From Candidatus Dormiibacterota bacterium (lineage in GTDB: Bacteria > Chloroflexota > Dormibacteria > Dormibacterales > Dormibacteraceae), in assembly GCA_003169845.1 (NCBI GenBank), contig PNAG01000023.1, positions 62,001 to 126,000 of the forward strand: a stretch of DNA of 64,000 nt. The letters run 5' to 3'. The notes below the pieces were generated by a model, which had not been told where the DNA came from, ran no database searches, and saw only the letters and a program-made list of their open reading frames with translations. Within the stretch, counting starts at the first letter, position 1. Each line of letters starts with the position of its first letter. The position numbers were made by a program, and so were the translations under genes. Positions 37,252-47,138 of the stretch are shown here, in pieces.

Positions 37252-37807
37252 GCTGCTCCCAGAATCCGAGCCGGTTGCGATCCATGAACTCTAGCCCGCG
37301 AAGCCACTTGGCCGACTTCCAGAAGTATTTCGACGGCACGAACAGACGCAGCGGCCAGCCGTGCTCGGCCGTCAGATCCTGGCCGTTCCACGCGTAGCAG
37401 AGAAGGTTCTCGTCGCCCTCGAGCACGCTCAGCGGAACCGACGTCGTGTAGCCGTACTCGCAGTGCGCGTTGACGTACTTCGCTTCGGGCTTCGGCTTGA
37501 CCCGGTCGAGGATCTCGCGAATCGGAACGCCGGTCCACCTGTCGCCCAGCCGGCTCCAGCCGGTGACGCAGTGGATGTCCGCGACCACGTCTTTCGAAGG
37601 AAGCGCGCGAAGCTCGCCGTAGTCCAGCGTCAGCTCATTCTCGACCGCGCCGAAGATCTTGAAGTCCCACTTCGCGATGTCCGTCTTGGGGACCGGTCCG
37701 AAGTGGAGCAGCGGCCAGCGGTCGGGGGCGGTGAGGGTCTGGCCGGGCGGAATGCGCGCCGGGTCGACGCCCTCCGGAACCCGCTTGCCCTTGAACAGGA
37801 ATGCCAT
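37202..37807 (-). CDS. Sulfite oxidase/MsrP-like molybdopterin oxidoreductase
   Basis: DIHCVTGWSRLGDRWTGVPIREIL...CEYGYTTSVPLSV...HGWPLRLFVPSKYFWKSAKWLRGLEF. Confidence 0.92.
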   Translation of the reverse strand: MAFLFKGKRVPEGVDPARIPPGQTLTAPDRWPLLHFGPVPKTDIAKWDFKIFGAVENELTLDYGELRALPSKDVVADIHCVTGWSRLGDRWTGVPIREILDRVKPKPEAKYVNAHCEYGYTTSVPLSVLEGDENLLCYAWNGQDLTAEHGWPLRLFVPSKYFWKSAKWLRGLEFMDRNRLGFWEQRGYHDEADPWKETRYW

Positions 37808-37910
37808 CTGGCGAGTATAGGAACCGGCCTCGCGTGGGCGGTTGTTCCCGGCTCCAGACGCCGATGAAGCCCGGGCTATACTGGCCTTTCCCTCATCTAT
37901 CTGAGCACGT

Positions 37911-37986
37911 GGGTCCGTAGCTCAATTGGGAGAGCGCTTGAATCGCACTCAAGAGGTAAGGGGTTCGAATCCCCTCGGATCCACCA
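37911..37986 (+). tRNA. tRNA-Ala (anticodon CGC), CCA encoded
   Basis: GGGTCCG...CTTGA-ATCGCAC-TCAAG...GGTTCGAATCC...CGGATCC-A-CCA; G3:U70 present. Confidence 0.95.
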
Positions 37987-38014
37987 ACGTTTTTCGTGCT
38001 ATACACGCCTTGAC

Positions 38015-38575
38015 GTGAGCCATCGTCCACGCGGCACAAGGTCGAGGCCGAGCATCACCCCGACGCCCACGGCCCGCGTCGCCACGACCGCGATCGTCGC
38101 GATCAACGCCGTCCACCGCCGCCTCGTGGTCGTCCGGAGCCGCCCCCTCCGCGTCCTCACCTCCCTGAAGGCATACCTCATCGGCATCCCACTCATGATC
38201 GCCATCCCTGCGGCAGGAATCTTCGCCGGCTTGCGACTCGCCCACAACCCTGGTTTCGCGGGCGGCAAAAGCGCGCTGGTCGACCCCATCGTGGCCGCGG
38301 GCTTCTTCCTCCTTGCGGCGTTCTTCACGGGCATCCAGTGGTTCGGCCTGCTGGCAACGATCTGGATCGCCGCTTTTCTACTGCTCGCGATCTTCTTGTT
38401 CGGCGCATGGTTGATCGGATCCCTGGTCATCGCCATGCTGAGACGGGGTCGAGACGATGAGCGCGTCAATTATTCGACCGGTGGCCAGCAGGTCTACCCG
38501 CTGCCCCTCCACCAACCCCCGGACGAGGTTGCTGCCGCTGCGGATGGGCCCCTGGAGGCGTTCCTCCGCAGCTAG
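38015..38575 (+). CDS. Membrane hypothetical protein
   Basis: 186-aa ORF with three to four TM segments; start uncertain. Confidence 0.5.
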   Translation: MSHRPRGTRSRPSITPTPTARVATTAIVAINAVHRRLVVVRSRPLRVLTSLKAYLIGIPLMIAIPAAGIFAGLRLAHNPGFAGGKSALVDPIVAAGFFLLAAFFTGIQWFGLLATIWIAAFLLLAIFLFGAWLIGSLVIAMLRRGRDDERVNYSTGGQQVYPLPLHQPPDEVAAAADGPLEAFLRS

Positions 38576-38587
38576 CTCAATCGACTC

Positions 38588-39148
38588 TCAGACCAGCCGG
38601 CGGCCCTGGGCCGACTCCTCGATCAGCCTCGCCAGCCGGCTCGTGCGGGTTTCCTCCCGCTTCGCGTTCATCACCCGGTAGATCGCCGTCTGCCGGTACG
38701 ACGGCGGCTGGCGGCTGAAGAACTCCCACGCACCAGATTCAGCCCGAAACTTCGCCTCGCGCTCAGGGTCGAGCGCCGCCAGGTGGCGATTCTCGTAGGA
38801 GTAGACGCCCGAGCGCGCCTCCTCCCGACGCGCGAACGCAGCCACCCCGGCCGGCATCATCAACTCCTTCGCCGTGAGCTCCTCCACCTTCTTGATGTTG
38901 ACCGCGCTCCAGTTGCTCTTGGGCTTCCGCGGCGTGAAGCGCTGCACGCGCGCGGTCTCGTCCAGACGGCGCGCGATGCTGTCGATCCAGCCGAAGCACA
39001 GCGCCTGGTCGACCGCGTCCGACCACGTCATGCTCGGCTTGCCGGACGCCTTGCTGTGAAGCACGACACCGAGCTCGGTCGCGCTGGCATGGTTCTCCAT
39101 CAACCAGGAGCGGAACTCAGCCGGAGTGGCGAAAAATCGAGTCTCCAT
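38588..39148 (-). CDS. YdeI/OmpD-associated family protein
   Basis: FATPAEFRSWLMENHASATELGVVLHSKASGKPSMTWSDAVDQALCFGWIDSIARRLDE...FTPRKPKSNWSAVN. Confidence 0.9.
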   Translation of the reverse strand: METRFFATPAEFRSWLMENHASATELGVVLHSKASGKPSMTWSDAVDQALCFGWIDSIARRLDETARVQRFTPRKPKSNWSAVNIKKVEELTAKELMMPAGVAAFARREEARSGVYSYENRHLAALDPEREAKFRAESGAWEFFSRQPPSYRQTAIYRVMNAKREETRTSRLARLIEESAQGRRLV

Positions 39149-39196
39149 CAGCCCTGATGACTCACCCGCGCCCATGGATTCAGAGGGGGTGGGACC

Positions 39197-39661
39197 GTGC
39201 AATTTGTGGTAGTCCCGGACAGGAACAGCGCGTATACGTTAGGCATCAAAACCACCAACGGCGTTTACGTCGACGAACCCTACCTGTCGATTCGCTGGGA
39301 CGGGCTGCACCACCACGTCTACTCAGAATGGCACGCCTTCGCCAACAGCGCCGAGCTCCGGTCGGGCCTGCTGAGGGGCATCCAGGCGATCCGGGACAAC
39401 CACGCCGCCGCCTACGTCAGCGACGCCAGGAAGGTCAAAGTGATCGTCCACGACGACCAGGCCTGGATCAAAGAGAAGTGGATGCCGCTGGCCCAGCAGG
39501 CGGGCCTCAGGCGGCTCGCATTCGTAACCGCCCCGACCGGGCTGGGCAGGCTCACCATCGAAGACGTCTGCGGCCTGGTCGATCACAACGAGCTGCAATC
39601 CCGCACCTTCGACTCCATGGCCGCGGCAAGGCAGTGGGTCTCGGAGGCCCTGGAGAGCTGA
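39197..39661 (+). CDS. Small STAS/SpoIIAA-like-sized protein, paralog A
   Basis: 154-aa ORF; SDARKVKVIVHDDQAWIKEKWMPLAQQAGLRRLAFV block shared with next gene. Confidence 0.65.
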   Translation: MQFVVVPDRNSAYTLGIKTTNGVYVDEPYLSIRWDGLHHHVYSEWHAFANSAELRSGLLRGIQAIRDNHAAAYVSDARKVKVIVHDDQAWIKEKWMPLAQQAGLRRLAFVTAPTGLGRLTIEDVCGLVDHNELQSRTFDSMAAARQWVSEALES

Positions 39662-40107
39662 TGGCTTCAGCGGTACTCGCGAGCGAGCTGTCCGGCGGTG
39701 ACCATGTCTACTTCAACCGCCCGGGCGTCGCGCTGGTGACATGGAACCAGGACCTGAAGGCGGTTTGCCTCGAGTCGCAGGGTTGGGCTGATACGAGCGA
39801 GGCACAAGCGGTCCTCGACGCCATAATCCGCGCCTTGAGAGCGCACCACGGTTCACGATGGCTGCTCGACGGTCGCAAGATGAAGGTCGTCAAGCAGGCC
39901 GATCAGGACTGGATTACCAAGAACTGGCTTCCGCGCGCGGCGGCGGCGGGCCTGAGGCTGACGGCAGTCGTTCAGCCCGCGAGCGGGTTGGCAATGACGA
40001 ACATCGACGATATGGCCAGGGTGTCGGAAAACGGTATCGACATTCGCTACTTCTCGACGGTCGAAAGAGCCGCGCAATGGCTCACGGACCCGCCCGCGGC
40101 CGCCTGA
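39661..40107 (+). CDS. Small STAS/SpoIIAA-like-sized protein, paralog B
   Basis: LDGRKMKVVKQADQDWITKNWLPRAAAAGLRLTAVVQPASG; ATG overlaps the preceding TGA. Confidence 0.65.
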   Translation: MASAVLASELSGGDHVYFNRPGVALVTWNQDLKAVCLESQGWADTSEAQAVLDAIIRALRAHHGSRWLLDGRKMKVVKQADQDWITKNWLPRAAAAGLRLTAVVQPASGLAMTNIDDMARVSENGIDIRYFSTVERAAQWLTDPPAAA

Positions 40108-40125
40108 TCAAACGCTTGATTGACT

Positions 40126-41037
40126 CTAGCGGCTGAGAGCAGCCGCGACGGGTTGATCCTTAGGACGGCGCGTCGCGAGCACCGAGCCTGCGATCACGAG
40201 CACGAATCCCACGGCCATCCCGAAGGTGAAGCTCTCGTGCAGCACCATCACCCCCAGCACAGCCGCGACCGCCGGGTTGATGTAAGTGATGACCGTCGCG
40301 CGCACCGGTCCGATGGCGGCGATGAGGGCGAAGAACAGCACGAATGCGAGCGCGGTGCAAACGACCGCCAGCACGGCCACCGAAGCGATCGCGTCGGATG
40401 GCGGCACTGCCCTCGGCCACTGCACGGCCGCCACCGGCGCGTAGACGATGGCGCAGCCGGCCAGCGAGACGGCGATCACCCCCATCGACGGCAGGTCGTT
40501 GAGATAGCGATTCACGATGACCGGACCCACCGCGTACGCGACCACGACTACGGCCATCTCGACGAGCGCGAGCCAGTCGGACGCCCTCAGGTCGAAGCCC
40601 ACGATCGCGGCCACTCCCGCCACTCCGAGCAGCAGCCCAGAGAGGCTCGCCATCCCGAGGTGCTCGCGGTTGCCGAGGGAGGTCGCGATCACCACCCCGA
40701 CCAGCGGGACGGCCGACACGAGCAGGCCGGCGAGCGAGCTCGTGATTCTCTGCTCGGCACTCGCGAGCATGAACCAGGGCACCGCGATCTCGACCGCGGC
40801 AAACGCGAGCAGGGGAAGCCAGCTCTTGAGCAGGCCGCGCAGCTCGCCGCGCATGACCACGATCGGCAGCAGGATCAAAGCGCCGATCGCGGTCCGCACG
40901 AACACGAGAACCACCGGTGACAGGTCGCTCACCGCGATCCGGATGAACAGGTACGGGAGACCCCAGATCACGCTCATGGCGATGAACAGCAAGAGACTCC
41001 GGCGGGTCATCCCGTCTTTAACTCGTGAACTGATCAC
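40126..41037 (-). CDS. EamA/DMT-family transporter
   Basis: MSVIWGLPYLFIRIAVSDLSPVVLVFVRTAIGAL...YINPAVAAVLGVMVLHESFT. Confidence 0.92.
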   Translation of the reverse strand: MISSRVKDGMTRRSLLLFIAMSVIWGLPYLFIRIAVSDLSPVVLVFVRTAIGALILLPIVVMRGELRGLLKSWLPLLAFAAVEIAVPWFMLASAEQRITSSLAGLLVSAVPLVGVVIATSLGNREHLGMASLSGLLLGVAGVAAIVGFDLRASDWLALVEMAVVVVAYAVGPVIVNRYLNDLPSMGVIAVSLAGCAIVYAPVAAVQWPRAVPPSDAIASVAVLAVVCTALAFVLFFALIAAIGPVRATVITYINPAVAAVLGVMVLHESFTFGMAVGFVLVIAGSVLATRRPKDQPVAAALSR

Positions 41038-41058
41038 TGCCTTCCATCCCCCTCATTC

Positions 41059-41081
41059 ACCTCCCCGCTCGGCGGGGAGGT
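41059..41081. repeat. REP-like palindrome, family 2 (ACCTCCCCGC...GCGGGGAGGT)
   Basis: ACCTCCCCGCTCGGCGGGGAGGT in a divergent intergenic region. Confidence 0.75.
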
Positions 41082-41161
41082 CGGCGGCTCCGCCAGGCAA
41101 CCGAAGTCTGGGTACTGATGCCCTGAATGGCCGTTCTGTCCAGGGACCCGACAATGGGCCC

Positions 41162-42322
41162 GTGCCCCGACCTCCCGAGGTCCTCGACCGCCGCGCGCTG
41201 AATCGCGCCCTGCTGGCGCGCCAGATGCTGCTGCGGCCGGTCCGGCTATCCGCGGCCAGCGCGATCGAGCGCCTCGTCGGCATGCAGGCGCAGGCGCCCA
41301 GCCTCCCGTACGTCGGGCTGTGGGCGCGGCTTCAGGGCTTCCAGCCCGACGAACTTTCGCGCCTGGTCCAATCCAGACGCGCGGTCCGGACCACGATCAT
41401 GCGCAACACCATCCACCTGGTGACGGCCCGGGATGCGCTGCGCCTCAAGCCGCTGTTCCAGCCCCTGCACGAACGCGGCTTCTTCCGCGGCAGCCCGTGG
41501 GGCCGCAACCTCAAGACGATGAACCCGGACGCGCTGCTCGCGGCCGGTCGCGAGATCATGGGCGAACGCCCGCACACGATCGCGGAGCTCGCCCGGCTGC
41601 TCGCACCGCGGTTTCCGGACCACGACGCTCTCTCACTCGCATACGGCGTGCGCTACCTGCTGCCCATGGTCTTCGCCACTCCGCGTGGCATCTGGCAAGC
41701 CGCCGGCCCGGTCTCGCTGACCACGGTTGAGGCATGGCTCGACCGCTCAGCCGGCCCCGCGATCACGCCCGACGAGCTCGTCCTTCGCTACCTCGGCGCT
41801 TTCGGTCCCGCATCGCCCGCCGACATGCGAGCCTGGTCGGGTCTGGCGATGCGTCCGGCCTTCGAGCGGATGCGACCGGGCCTGAGGATTTTTCGCGATG
41901 AGCATGGAATCGAGCTGTTCGACCTACCCAGGGCGCCCCGTCCCGCGGCGGCAACCCCCGTCCCGGTCCGCCTCCTACCCGACTACGACAACATCCTGCT
42001 CGCCCACGCCGACCGGACGCGGATCATGGCGCCTGGCCAGCACCTCGGGCTCTTCAGCAGCAACGGCGTCATGAAGGGCTCGCTTCTCGTCGACGGGTTC
42101 ATCCGGGCCGGCTGGAGGCCGATCGCGGATCAAGGCGGGACGACCCTGGTCGTTACCCCGTTCGACGAGCCGATCCGCCGCCAGGACCACGCACCGGTGA
42201 CCGAAGAGGGTCTACGCCTGCTCGCGTTTCTCGCCCCCGGCGAGCACCGCGTCCGGTTCGGCCCGGTAAACGCAGAGGCCAGGCAACCGCCGGGTTCCAC
42301 TGCGTCCCGGCGCCGCGCCTGA
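41162..42322 (+). CDS. Winged-helix DNA-binding domain (HTH_42, PF06224-like) protein
   Basis: RALLARQMLLRPVRLSAASAIERLVGMQAQAPSLPYVGLWARL...LPDYDNILLAHADRTRI; GTG start. Confidence 0.85.
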   Translation: MPRPPEVLDRRALNRALLARQMLLRPVRLSAASAIERLVGMQAQAPSLPYVGLWARLQGFQPDELSRLVQSRRAVRTTIMRNTIHLVTARDALRLKPLFQPLHERGFFRGSPWGRNLKTMNPDALLAAGREIMGERPHTIAELARLLAPRFPDHDALSLAYGVRYLLPMVFATPRGIWQAAGPVSLTTVEAWLDRSAGPAITPDELVLRYLGAFGPASPADMRAWSGLAMRPAFERMRPGLRIFRDEHGIELFDLPRAPRPAAATPVPVRLLPDYDNILLAHADRTRIMAPGQHLGLFSSNGVMKGSLLVDGFIRAGWRPIADQGGTTLVVTPFDEPIRRQDHAPVTEEGLRLLAFLAPGEHRVRFGPVNAEARQPPGSTASRRRA

Positions 42323-42490
42323 ACTCGTCTCGTAGGCCGAGAGCTGAGAAGGGGTCTCGTTTAAGAACCTCTCACGAATTCGGGTGGCGGGGGGATCATT
42401 GCAGGCCACTCAGATGGCAAGGGACAATCGGATCGTGGTTGCAGCCGCAGGCGCACGCCGGAAGGTCTGTTCGTTTCCGGCGCCCAGCGC

Positions 42491-44161
42491 ATGAGCCGGC
42501 GGCGGTGGCCGTCCACCTGGATCGCGCTCGCCACCTACTCGCTGCTGGCCGTGGCGGTCTTCTCCGGCGCGTGGATCGACCCGGCCGGGAGGTGGATCGG
42601 CAGCCCGAAGGACCCGCAGCTTTTCATCTGGTATCTCGGCTGGATCCCTCACCAGCTGGCACAGGGGCTCAACCCGCTCTTCACCGACCACCTGTCATAC
42701 CCGCCGGGCGTGAACCTCACGTGGAACACGTCGATGATCTTTCCGGCCGTCCTCCTGTGGCCGGTCACCGCGATCTTCGGCCCGCTGGTCGCGTACAACG
42801 TGCTCGTCACCGGCGGAATCGCGCTTTCCTCTTGGTGTGGTTTTCTGGCTGCGCGCCGCTTCCTCGACCGCGACCTGTTGTGCTTGGTGGCCGGGCTGGT
42901 CTACGGGTTCAGCCCTGCGCTGATGGCGCAGGCGCAAGGCCATCCGCACGTCCTGGTAGCTCTATTCCCTCCGATCGCGCTCATCCTTGGCCACGAGATC
43001 CTGGTCCGCCGGCGAATGAATCCGGCTCTCGCCGGGGCGCTTGCCGGCGTGGCGGCGGCGCTGCAGCTCCTGACCGGCGAGGAGCTGCTCGCGGTGACGC
43101 TGGTGATCGTCGCCCTGGGTGCCGCGCTCCTGGTGCTTCTGCATCGCGACCAGCTGCGCGCCGGCATGCCCTACGCGGTGAAAGCCGCCGGGGTGGCCCT
43201 CGCGGTCTTCGCCGTCCTCGCCGCCTACCCGCTCGGCTTCCAGTTCCTCGGACCTCAGCGAGTGTTCGGGGGCGTACAGGGACCGGACGTCTACGTCAGC
43301 GACCTGCTGGCCTTCTTCCTTCCTTCGAACCTCATCCATTTCACCGGCAACTCGACCGAGAACGATGCGTACGTCGGGTTACCTCTGCTCGCGCTGTTTG
43401 CCGCCGGCCTCGCCCTGGGCTGGCGCGCGCCGGCCATCCGCTGGGTCGGTTTGACGGCGTTGATCGTGGCCGTGCTGTCGCTGGGCCCGCACCTGCACGT
43501 CGACGGATTCACGACCCCCCTGCTGCTGCCCTGGGCGGCGGTGGCACGCCTGCCGCTCATGAGCAGCGCGCTGCCGGGGCGGTTGATGGCCATCGGGTTC
43601 CTCGGCATCGGCATCGTGGTCGCGTACACATGCGCTCGCGCGTTCACGGCAGCGCGACCATGGCGCATCGCGACCGGCCTGGCGCTGCTGGCGGGCCTGG
43701 TGGCGATTGCACCGCCGCTGCCTTACGAGAGCCAGCCCGCGAGCGCGCCCGCGTTCTTCCGGCCGGGCGGCGACGTCGAGAAGATCCCCTCGGGTGCGGT
43801 CGTGCTCGTCACGCCTTTCTCGAGCAAGGAGTCCACCGACGCCATGTACTGGCAGGCGGTGGCCGGCTACCGGTTTCGGATGCCCGAAGGCGACGCTTTC
43901 ACTCCCGGGCCGTATCTCGGCCCGCACCCGTCATTCCTCCAATCGGCGCTCGACCACCTGGATGCCGGTGACGCGGTCCCGGTGACGCCCGATGTCCGCG
44001 CCATGGCTCTCGCCGACCTGAAGTCGTCCGGCGTCTCGACCATCGTGGCCGGCCCATCCCCGGGACAGGATGCGATCGTCGAATTCCTGACACAGGTCGT
44101 AGGCCAGGCGCCGGTGGACGACGCCGGGGTCAAGGTTTGGTGGGAAGTCAGCGCTGGCTGA
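42491..44161 (+). CDS. Multi-TM GT-C-like membrane protein
   Basis: 556-aa polytopic membrane ORF, YPPGVNLTWNTS; N-terminal extracytoplasmic region typical of GT-C-like integral membrane proteins. Confidence 0.65.
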   Translation: MSRRRWPSTWIALATYSLLAVAVFSGAWIDPAGRWIGSPKDPQLFIWYLGWIPHQLAQGLNPLFTDHLSYPPGVNLTWNTSMIFPAVLLWPVTAIFGPLVAYNVLVTGGIALSSWCGFLAARRFLDRDLLCLVAGLVYGFSPALMAQAQGHPHVLVALFPPIALILGHEILVRRRMNPALAGALAGVAAALQLLTGEELLAVTLVIVALGAALLVLLHRDQLRAGMPYAVKAAGVALAVFAVLAAYPLGFQFLGPQRVFGGVQGPDVYVSDLLAFFLPSNLIHFTGNSTENDAYVGLPLLALFAAGLALGWRAPAIRWVGLTALIVAVLSLGPHLHVDGFTTPLLLPWAAVARLPLMSSALPGRLMAIGFLGIGIVVAYTCARAFTAARPWRIATGLALLAGLVAIAPPLPYESQPASAPAFFRPGGDVEKIPSGAVVLVTPFSSKESTDAMYWQAVAGYRFRMPEGDAFTPGPYLGPHPSFLQSALDHLDAGDAVPVTPDVRAMALADLKSSGVSTIVAGPSPGQDAIVEFLTQVVGQAPVDDAGVKVWWEVSAG

Positions 44162-46037
44162 GGTAGCCGTCGTGCCACAGCTCGAACGCGAACAGCGTCC
44201 AGAGCTGCTTGCGGTTGTCGCGGCGGCCGTCCAGGTGATCGTCGATCAGCTGCTTCACCGCGCCGGGATCGAAAAACCCTTTGCGCGCGATCCGTTCCGG
44301 CGAGAGCACCGACAGCATCTGCTCCTTGAGCGGGCCGCGAAACCAGTGGGCGACCGGGATGCCGAAACCCTTTTTCGGGCGGTTGAGGATGCTCTCCGGC
44401 AGGATCCCCCGCAGCGCCCGCTTGAGCAGAAACTTCGAGCGCAGCCCTCGCAGCTTCATGTTCAGCGGCAGGTGGGTGGCGTACTGGACGAAATCGTTGT
44501 TGAGGAGCGGTACCCGCCCCTCGAGCGAGGCCATCATCGAGGCACGGTCGAGCTTGACCAGGATGTCGTTCTCCAGGTAAAGGCGCATGTCCATCGCCAG
44601 CACCTGGTTCAACGGGTCCGTATAGGCTCCCGGACCGAGGTCCAGATCGTGGCGGCCGTTGGCGGACAGCTCGTGCCGCACGTCCTCTGACAGCAGCGCC
44701 GTCCGCTCCTCTCGGGCGAACGAGCCCATCCAGCGCTGGTGGCGCTCGGCGACCGGGTACGCAGCGCCTCCGACGAACCGCTTGGCCCGGAAGTCGAAGC
44801 TCAGGTTGTCTCGAGATACCGGCAGACGCCGCACGACCGGTTCGACCAGGCCCTCGCGCAGCAGTCGTGGCGCCTTCAGGTAGTAGCCCGCCAGGCGGTG
44901 GGCCTGCAGGGTGGGATAGCCGGCAAACAGCTCGTCCCCCCCGTCGCCACCCAGCGCGACCTTGACGTGCCGCCTCGTGAACTCCGACAGGAGGTAGGTC
45001 GGGATGATGGAGGCGTCGCCGAGCGGCTCGTCGAGCAGGCTCGGCAGCTTCGGAACGAGGTCGAGCAGCATGCTCGGCTCCAGCGTCAGCTCGCGGTGCT
45101 GCGTGCCCAGGTGCTTCGCCACCAGCCGCGCATGAGCCGACTCGTCGAAGGAGCGATCGGCGAAGCCCACGGAGAAGCTCTTCACGTCGCCGCCGAGCTG
45201 CGTCATCATCGCCGCCACCGCGCTCGAATCGATTCCGCCCGAGAGGAACACGCCCAGCGGGACGTCGCTGATGAGCTCCTTGCGGACGGACTCCCGGAGC
45301 ACCGAACGCAGCCTCTCGCACTCCTCCTCGATGCCGTGCCCATGCGCATCGCCGGCGAGATTCAGCTGGGGGGACCAGTACCTGCGCAGCCTATGCGTGG
45401 AATCGGCCAGCGACCACATCAGAGTGTGTCCGGGCTCGAGCTTCTTGATGCCCCGCACGATGCTGTTCGGCGACGGCACGAACTCATAGGACAGGTAATC
45501 GTCCAGGGCCGCCGGGTCGATGCCTTTCCGAAGCGCAGGGTCGCGCAGCAACGCCTTGAGCTCGGAGGCGAACACAAGGCGTTTGCCGTCGATCGCGTAG
45601 TGGAGAGGCTTGATCCCCATCCGGTCGCGGGCCAGGAGTATCGCGCCCATACGGCGGTCCAGCAGGGCGAAGGCGAACATCCCGTTCAGACGTTCAACGA
45701 GGTACTGGCCCCACTCCTCGTAGCCATGGACGAGGACCTCGGTGTCCGACTCCGTATTAAAGGTATGACCGGCCGCGACGAGCAGCTTCCGCAGCTCGAG
45801 GTGGTTGTAGATCTCGCCGTTCTGCACGACCCACACGGTCGAGTCCTCGTTGTGCATCGGCTGGTGGCCACCCTCGAGGTCGATGATCGAGAGGCGGCGC
45901 ATGCCGAACGTGACAGCCTCCAGCTGAATCATCCCCTCGTCGTCCGGCCCCCGGTGCACCATCGATGAGCACATCCGTTGCACCAGCTCGCGGCCGCCGG
46001 CCGGATCGCCGCCGGCGACTCCGCAGATGCCACACAT
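44148..46037 (-). CDS. asnB: Asparagine synthase (glutamine-hydrolysing)
   Basis: MCGICGVAGG, HRGPDDEG, LSGGIDSSAVAAMM. Confidence 0.97.
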   Translation of the reverse strand: MCGICGVAGGDPAGGRELVQRMCSSMVHRGPDDEGMIQLEAVTFGMRRLSIIDLEGGHQPMHNEDSTVWVVQNGEIYNHLELRKLLVAAGHTFNTESDTEVLVHGYEEWGQYLVERLNGMFAFALLDRRMGAILLARDRMGIKPLHYAIDGKRLVFASELKALLRDPALRKGIDPAALDDYLSYEFVPSPNSIVRGIKKLEPGHTLMWSLADSTHRLRRYWSPQLNLAGDAHGHGIEEECERLRSVLRESVRKELISDVPLGVFLSGGIDSSAVAAMMTQLGGDVKSFSVGFADRSFDESAHARLVAKHLGTQHRELTLEPSMLLDLVPKLPSLLDEPLGDASIIPTYLLSEFTRRHVKVALGGDGGDELFAGYPTLQAHRLAGYYLKAPRLLREGLVEPVVRRLPVSRDNLSFDFRAKRFVGGAAYPVAERHQRWMGSFAREERTALLSEDVRHELSANGRHDLDLGPGAYTDPLNQVLAMDMRLYLENDILVKLDRASMMASLEGRVPLLNNDFVQYATHLPLNMKLRGLRSKFLLKRALRGILPESILNRPKKGFGIPVAHWFRGPLKEQMLSVLSPERIARKGFFDPGAVKQLIDDHLDGRRDNRKQLWTLFAFELWHDGYLSQR

Positions 46038-47113
46038 CAGTGGATCCTTCGGACCGTGGGCCTCCCGTCTACACCCTCTCCCCCTCGGGGAGAGGGTCGG
46101 GGTGAGGGGCTTAAGCCTGTATCACGCCCCCGAGAATGTCTTTCGATGATCTCCCTTACGACGTAGGTGGTCTTGGCCTGCGACTCGTGGTAGGTGCGAA
46201 TCGACAGCTCGGCCAGAAGCCCCATCAGGATGAACTGCACCCCGACGATGGCGAGGAAGACGGCGAGCAGCAGCAGCGGGTTGTTGTGCGCGTACGGGTA
46301 GGGCGGCAGGATCTTCTGAATGATCACGATCGCCGCGAAGACGAGGGCCAGGGCCCAGAGCCCAAAGGCGGCGAAGCCGAAGAAGTAGATCGGCTTGGTC
46401 GAGTAGCTCCCGAGCAGCTTGACCGTCATCAGGTCGAGCAGCACGCGCGAGGTCCGTGCCAGCGAATACTTCGACTTGCCGAACGATCGAGGCCGGTGGT
46501 TGACCGGCAGCTCCGTGATCCGCGCGCCGACCCACGAGGCGTACACCGGGATGAACCGGTGCATCTCGCCGTACAGCTTCACGTCCTGGATCACCTCGCG
46601 CTGATAGGCCTTGAGCGTGCAGCCGAAGTCGTTGAGCCGAACGCCGGTGACTCGCGCGATGATCCAGTTGGCGATCTTCGACGGCAGCACCCTCACGGCG
46701 TCGTCCTGCCGGTCCTTGCGCCAGCCGCTGACCACGTCATATCCCTCGTCGATCTTCTCGAGCAGGCGTGGGATGTCGTGTGGATCGTTCTGCATGTCGC
46801 CGTCCATGAAAACCAGGATCTCGCCGCGGCTGTTGTCGATTCCCGCCTGCACCGCCGCGGTCTGGCCGAAGTTCCGCCGGAAGCTCACGACCCGCACGTG
46901 CGCGTCACGCGAAGCGATCTGCCCCAGCCGCTCGGTGCTGCCGTCGCGGCTCCCGTCGTCGATGTACAGGACCTCGTACGACGTGTCGAGCGCCTCCAGC
47001 ACGGCTATCAGCTCCTCGTGCAGAGGCGCGACGCTCTCGACCTCGTTGTAAACCAGCACGATGACCGAAAGCCGCGGCGCAACAGTGGCAGCGTGCCGTG
47101 TCCGCGTAGCCAT
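46037..47113 (-). CDS. Family 2 glycosyltransferase (DPM1/GtrB-like) with two TM helices
   Basis: LSVIVLVYNEVESVAPLHEEL...YIDDGSRDGST...MDGDMQNDP...two C-terminal TM; tail translated from a repeat. Confidence 0.92.
   Translation of the reverse strand: MATRTRHAATVAPRLSVIVLVYNEVESVAPLHEELIAVLEALDTSYEVLYIDDGSRDGSTERLGQIASRDAHVRVVSFRRNFGQTAAVQAGIDNSRGEILVFMDGDMQNDPHDIPRLLEKIDEGYDVVSGWRKDRQDDAVRVLPSKIANWIIARVTGVRLNDFGCTLKAYQREVIQDVKLYGEMHRFIPVYASWVGARITELPVNHRPRSFGKSKYSLARTSRVLLDLMTVKLLGSYSTKPIYFFGFAAFGLWALALVFAAIVIIQKILPPYPYAHNNPLLLLAVFLAIVGVQFILMGLLAELSIRTYHESQAKTTYVVREIIERHSRGRDTGLSPSPRPSPRGGEGVDGRPTVRRIH
46074..46096. repeat. REP-like palindrome, family 1, inside GT2 gene 3' end
   Basis: CCCTCTCCCCCTCGGGGAGAGGG. 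Confidence 0.75.
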
Positions 47114-47138
47114 TGGGGGATTGTATGACGCCCAATTC

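Noticed and set aside
40517-41161. N-terminal extension of ORF 40517..42322
   Set aside because: Antisense to the EamA transporter; homologous part begins at the GTG at 41162
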